Notes under the pieces: model-generated
Database searches by the model: none
What the model was told of the DNA's origin: nothing
The model's input: the letters and a program-made list of their open reading frames with translations, nothing else
Origin: Symbiodinium natans
Lineage: Eukaryota > Sar > Dinophyceae > Suessiales > Symbiodiniaceae
Assembly: GCA_905221605.1 (NCBI GenBank)
Contig: CAJNDS010001067.1
Span: forward strand, 1 to 37,294
Reading direction: 5' to 3'
DNA: 37,294 bases
Program-made: the position numbers and the translations under genes
Shown: positions 33,578-37,294 of the stretch, piece by piece
Position numbering within the stretch: position 1 is the first letter of the stretch
Layout of the letters: every line of letters starts with the position of its first letter

Positions 33578-34971
33578 CTGGACAGGCCCAACCGGTTTCA
33601 GTTACAATTTCGATGTTGCGAGCACGGTGTGGGCTGGCGTCTGTCATCACTGAGCTGAGAGTTCGAAGGCTGTTGTGGCTGCGAGCATCGCTGGCGGCGG
33701 AGAGTGCAGGCGAAATTCGACTGGAATTGGCGGCTCTTTTCGGCAAATTTCCATGGCAAGCACAAGAGCCTGTTGCCCCATCGGGCTGTCTGACAGATGC
33801 AGCTCCCACATTCTTGCATGTTTTGCTTGATGATCTGCGAGCTATCTGCAGCGGATTTAGTGGGTTCTCTCCTGGCTGGAAAGCTGCTGTCCTTGCAATC
33901 TCCACTGCGGAAATCCAAGCCCTACGTACTTGTGATCTTGAGTGTCCGATCCACGGAGATAAACATGTTGACTGTCATCCTTCTCCTCATGGGGAAGGTC
34001 CAGTTGAGACCGCTGTTGCTTCAGAGATGCCAACATCGACTCCACGCGCTGTGCTCGATGTACAGGGGGAAGTTGTCTCTTTAGCTGTGCTGGGAGATGG
34101 CAGGACTCCTGAAGGGACCATTCTGCCTGCTGACTGGTTGCAGGGCGTTTTCTGTGGCGACTGCGCTAGCGGGCCTTGGCACAGCTTTCGTGCTTTTGCG
34201 TCACATGTGATGCGAAAACACAAAGTGAAGAGCTCGATACAATCCAAAGCATGCGCCCGAGAGTTCACCAGCATCACTGCTTGCAGGAGGCACATGAAGA
34301 ATCGTTCTTGTGGTTCCATTGTTTGCAATCACGGACATGCTGGGGCCATAGCGGGCGAGAGGGAGCAACGTCACAGAGCGTCTACTGGTACTGATTTCTT
34401 CGCAGCCTTTGCACAGCCGCCTTGTAGCAACTCCGTTGATGCTCAGTGGTCTCATGGCGTTGTCCTTCATGGCCGGCGTGGCAGCACCAGCGGCGGCACC
34501 TGTGAGCGCCAAGCGAAGAAGGGAAGCCTCCAATGGTTCTGGAGCCAAGCCAAGTGTCGACAAGCAGGTGGAAGCATTGTCGGCGCAGCTCAAGGTCGTG
34601 ATGAGCCTTGTGAGTCAGCACGACCGGGACCTGAGGGAGTTAGAAGCGTGGTCGACTTTCACCTTCCTCTTGAAGAAGGACACACCTCTCGCTCAGGAGC
34701 TGCTGAAGGCCATGCAGGGCTGGAAGGACAAGCTTCCGGAGAAGGGTGCTCATTCATTAGGTCCTCCTCGCTGGGCAGTGGCAGGGGCTTTGGCGCAGTG
34801 GCTTGTGCTGGAAGAGGAGCGACAGAGCCAAATGCCGCACTTCTTCAGCTTTCACAACGGCCTCAAGCTGCTCTCGGACATGGAGTCGTCGGTCCAACTC
34901 GCAATGGTTCGAGAGACGAAGGATCAGAAAGTACTCTTGAGGGTGCGACCGCAACTGACAAGACAGGGTGA
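33481..34971 (+). pseudogene. LINE C-terminal segment with zinc-finger-like motifs, shifted frame
   Basis: This frame is open from 33481, just after a TGA at 33478. It overlaps the reverse transcriptase frame by 97 bases and reads one base back relative to it. It contains RLESARGLLLRRLFG at 33511-33555, which fits the end of a LINE thumb region far better than the upstream frame's Cys-rich tail. I infer loss of one base between about 33500 and 33560, either near GACAGG (33508) or in the six-A run (33555-33560). Further on, CGDC plus HVMRKH (34153-34222) forms a C2H2-like finger. C-AREF with ACRRHMKNRSC (34252-34313) forms a second, degenerate one lacking the first Cys. Such fingers after the RT domain are known in several LINE clades and may bind nucleic acid. 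Beyond about 34400 this frame becomes low-complexity and is probably not the real one. Confidence 0.65.
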
Positions 34972-35095
34972 ATGGCAAGAAGCCGTGATCGTCCTGAAAG
35001 CTGTGGTCGCCGCGGAGGGTGGGGAATTCCAAACCGGAGCAGCTCCACCAAATCCGCTCGTGAGGAAGATTGAGTCCAGACATGGTGCTCGCTGA
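34352..35095 (+). pseudogene. LINE C-terminal basic and coiled segment
   Basis: This frame is open after a TAG at 34349 and ends at TGA 35093. The first ATG is at 34439, though the segment may be the continuation of the zinc-finger frame after another single-base shift between 34352 and about 34440. It has an Ala-rich stretch and a basic patch KRRRE near 34510. A probable amphipathic/coiled stretch follows, from VEALSAQLKVVMSL to LRELEAW (about 34565-34650). Next come HSLGPPRWAVAGALAQWL (about 34750) and a mixed C-terminal part. I have an impression of similar LGPP-containing tails on dinoflagellate LINE proteins but cannot verify it. No catalytic motif is visible. It could alternatively be a separate small ORF of the element. 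Confidence 0.55.
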
Positions 35096-35411
35096 AGGCG
35101 GTGCCGTTTTGTGCGGGGATCCTCAGAGTGAGGTGCCCTCGCGGCCCAGCCCCAGCATGACTGGGTTGCAAGCCGCTGATGGCCTGAAGTTTTGACTGTT
35201 CTCTGTCTGACATTGAAGCATGACCCATCTTGTGATAGTGGCTGAAGCCGCAGTCCATGCACTTACAAAGTGTGTGCACAGTCTTATGGCTGTGAACGTT
35301 TTTGTGCATTATGCTGGGTCACAGTGCCGTGCGCCGACACAGGCCCCTGCGTTTCAAGAATGCAACAGACCATTCGGGACCTAAGCGGACAGACAAGACA
35401 AGACAAGACAA
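35096..35411 (+). other. LINE 3' untranslated region with (ACAAG)4 tail
   Basis: Noncoding sequence follows the last open frame and ends in four ACAAG units (35393-35412; the last G may belong to the target-site duplication). A simple-repeat tail in place of poly-A is typical of some non-LTR clades. A small hairpin (CACTT, ACA, AAGTG) at 35260-35272 could be part of the structure recognised by the reverse transcriptase, but this is only a guess. Confidence 0.75.
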
Positions 35412-35423
35412 GTAAGGTCTTCG
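35412..35423 (+). repeat. Right target-site duplication of the LINE
   Basis: GTAAGGTCTTCG matches 30344-30355 exactly. Satellite resumes at once with GCGGGTCTAGGG, so removing the element plus one duplicate would restore an uninterrupted unit. Confidence 0.85.
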
Positions 35424-35523
35424 GCGGGTCTAGGGCTAACCCTACTTGGGGAGATGTGTGTTGTTTACTTAATTGTAAGGTCTTCGGCTTGTCTAGGTTT
35501 TACCCTACTTGGGCAAATGTGTG
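35424..35523 (+). repeat. 63-bp satellite array, block F
   Basis: About one and a half units between the LINE and module copy 4. It includes the TTCGGCTTGTCTAGG variant that precedes every module copy. The LINE therefore landed about 110 bp upstream of a module already in the array, or the two were brought together by exchange. Confidence 0.9.
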
Positions 35524-35819
35524 TTGTTTACTTGATCATCCGGCTCACGATTCGTGTTGGTGGCTTTTGCTTGCGCTCCGGGTCCCTTTTCCCCTGCGTA
35601 ATTCGGGGTGGTGGCGGGTGTTTTCACTGTGGGGGTGCAGGGACCTGGGATGGGAACTCTGTTGTTTTGGTCGTGAGCTTCGAGAATGAAGATCCAATGA
35701 ATTGGATTCATATTCTCGAGTAGGACGATTTAATTGGCACTTTCGGGGCACAAGTCCTATGTGCCGGAAGGGTGAATTTCGAGTAGAAACCTCGAGACCC
35801 CTAGAGCAATTGTTTACTT
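35524..35819 (+). mobile_element. 276-bp module, copy 4, with 10-bp direct repeats
   Basis: The body at 35534-35809 is 276 bp, with TTGTTTACTT on both sides. It retains the CCTGGGATGGG orientation of copies 1 and 2. It shares with copy 3 the substitutions GGCTTTTGCTTG, TTGTTTTGGTCG and GGCACTTTCGGGG. Private changes include CAAGTCCTATG, GGGTGAATTTCG and CTAGAGCAA. It is therefore closer to copy 3 than to copies 1 and 2. Confidence 0.7.
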
Positions 35820-36835
35820 AGTTGTAAGGTCTTCGGCGGGTCTAGGGGTTAACCCTACTTGGGGAGATGTGTTGTTACTTAATTGTAAGGTCCTCGGCGG
35901 GTCAAGGGGCTTAACCCTACTTGGGGAGATGTGTGTTGTTTACTTAATTATAAGGCTTAATTATAAGGTCTTCGGCGGGGAAAAGGGTTAACCCTTCTTG
36001 GGGAAATGTGTGTTGTTTACCTAATTGTAAGGTCTTCGGCGGGTCTAGGGTTAACCCTACTTGGGGAGATTTGTGTTGTGTATCTATTTGTAAGGTCTTC
36101 GGCGGGTCTAGGCTGAACCCTACTTGGGGAGATGTGTATTTATTTTCTTAATTTCAAGGTCTTCGGCAGGTCTAGGGTTAACCCTACATGGGGAGATGCG
36201 TGTTGTTTACTTAATTGTAAGGTCTTTGGCGGGTCTAGGGTTAACCCTACTCGGGAGATGTGTGCTGTTTACTTAATTGTAAGGTCTTCGGCGGGGAAAA
36301 GGGTTAACCCTTCCTGGGGAGATTTGTGGGAGATGTGTGTGGTTTAATTGTAAGGTCTTCGGCGGGTCTAGGGTAAACCCTACTTCGGGGAGATGTGTGT
36401 TGTTTGCTAAGGTCTTCGGCGGGTCTAGGGTTAACCCTACTTGGGGAGATGTGCGTTGTTTACTTATGTGTAATGTCTTCGGCGGGTCAAGGGGTTAACC
36501 CTATTTGGGGAGATGTGTGTTGTTTACTTAATTGTAAGGTCTTCGGTGGGTGCCGAATTATCCCTACTTGATGAGATGTGTGTTGTTTACATAATTGTAA
36601 GGTCTTCGGCGGGTCTCTGGTTTACCCTACTTGGGGAGATGCGTGTTGTTTACTTAATTGTAAGGTCTTCGGCGAGTCTAGGGTTAACCCTACTTGGGGA
36701 GATGTGTGTTGTTTACTTAATTGTAAGGTCTTGGGCGGGTCTAGGGTTAACCCTACTTGGGGAAATGTGTGTTGTTTACTTAATTGTAAGGTCTTCGGCG
36801 GGTCTAGGCTGAAACCTACTTGGGGTGATGGGGAA
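35820..36835 (+). repeat. 63-bp satellite array, block G (right edge)
   Basis: About 16 units. The first part follows the order found right of module copy 3 (GGCTTAATTATAAGG, TATTTATTTTCTTAATTTC near 36128). Then, near 36316, the block switches to the composite GATTTGTGGGAGATGTG unit found right of copies 1 and 2. Unlike the left edge, these units stay close to the consensus until the abrupt end at CTACTTGGGGTGATGGGG. Confidence 0.95.
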
Positions 36836-36839
36836 TTTC

Positions 36840-37294
36840 TGATATTATAGCAATGTCGAATTTCTCGAGGTATCAAATCTTTCTATAGCATTCTTGGAGA
36901 GGAACAAAATTATCACGAACCTCAGGAGTCGAAATTATCGGGATATCAAATCGTGATCGAAACATAATAATCACGAAATCTCATATCTTGAGATTTTCGA
37001 GATATCAACATTTTTTTCATCATAGAGATGAATAAAACTATCACGAAAATTCGCACATCCAGAATAACGAGATATGACATAAGATCCCAATATAGAGAGG
37101 AATCAAAACTTCATATATCCTCATAAATCGATATTGACGATTTATCAAATCCTGTCCCAATAATCTGGAGAGAATAAAATTATCACGAAACCTCGCGAGT
37201 CGAGAATATCGAGATATCAAATCCTGCCCAGATGAAGAAAGGAACAAAATTGATACGAAATCTCGCGCGTCGAGATTGCCGAGATATCAATGAT
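36840..37294 (+). repeat. Second satellite, period about 70 bp
   Basis: About 6.5 tandem units are built around TATCACGAAACCTCGCGAG, TCGAGAATATCGAGATATCA, AATCCTGCCC and AGAGAGGAACAAAAT. Unit starts lie near 36843, 36911, 36969, 37039, 37110, 37181 and 37251, giving spacings of 68, 58, 70, 71, 71 and 70. It is AT-rich, shows no similarity to the 63-bp unit, and runs out of the window. One unit (36911) is about 12 bp short. No gene is visible here. Confidence 0.85.

Larger units (their letters stand above)
30356..35411 (+). mobile_element. LINE-type non-LTR retrotransposon in satellite DNA
   Basis: A 5056-bp insert interrupts the satellite with a 12-bp target-site duplication on both sides. 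It encodes, on the plus strand, an AP-type endonuclease and a reverse transcriptase. Zinc-finger-like and basic/coiled segments follow in shifted frames, then a noncoding tail of about 320 bp ending in four ACAAG units. Long terminal repeats are absent. This order (EN, RT, C-terminal finger, simple-repeat tail) is that of non-LTR elements that use target-primed reverse transcription. The 180-bp leader is short, so 5' truncation cannot be excluded. Base composition is more even than the satellite. Frameshifts and a changed catalytic site suggest the copy is not autonomous. Family assignment beyond LINE was not possible by eye. Confidence 0.92.

Noticed and set aside
34863-35309. 148-codon minus-strand frame with Cys/His-rich start
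   Set aside because: It lies antisense to the LINE C-terminal frame and 3' tail. The Cys/His spacing does not match a finger, so it is a shadow frame.
1-37294. Dinoflagellate spliced-leader or 5S/snRNA genes
   Set aside because: No match to the spliced-leader core was noticed by eye, and the 276-bp module does not resemble 5S or the snRNAs I know. A covariance-model search would settle this.

Overview
The window looks like repeat-dominated eukaryotic nuclear DNA. It holds no convincing host gene. The best guess for the source is a dinoflagellate or a close alveolate, at moderate confidence. The reasons are TTTAGGG-type telomere-like motifs, a very long satellite array, and an endonuclease/reverse transcriptase LINE with zinc-finger-like C-terminal segments of a kind I associate with dinoflagellate genomes. 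No rRNA, tRNA, spliced-leader RNA, CRISPR array or bacterial operon was seen.

Layout. 1-2177 is an old, diverged edge of a satellite with a unit of about 73 bp. 2178-2374 is a short non-satellite spacer with a telomere-like motif. After a transition (2375-2569), a younger 63-bp satellite fills most of the window to about 36835, always in the same orientation, for roughly 430 units. Each 63-bp unit carries the palindrome TAGGGTTAACCCTA, which is one TTTAGGG-type heptamer facing its own reverse complement.

The array is interrupted by six inserts. Four are copies of one 276-bp module (9111, 12507, 16410, 35534), each flanked by the same 10-bp direct repeat. One is a 713-bp island (24140-24852) with an inverted telomere-like hairpin and about three 57-bp tandem repeats. 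One is a LINE-type retrotransposon (30356-35411) flanked by a 12-bp target-site duplication and ending in an (ACAAG)4 tail. At about 36836 the 63-bp array abuts a second, unrelated satellite with a period of about 70 bp that runs to the window end.

How the parts relate. The LINE encodes an AP-type endonuclease plus reverse transcriptase, then zinc-finger-like and basic/coiled segments in shifted frames. It is probably a decayed copy: a catalytic Glu position in the endonuclease reads Gly, and at least two frameshifts are needed for full length. The array itself has expanded by unequal exchange. Evidence includes tandem higher-order repeats of 277 bp, a 786-bp-spaced repeat, near-identical blocks 9.68 kb apart, and co-amplification of the 276-bp module with its flanks. 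Because 63 is a multiple of three, the satellite is stop-free in two forward frames and one reverse frame. This creates dozens of phantom open reading frames up to 455 codons long, which should not be annotated as genes.
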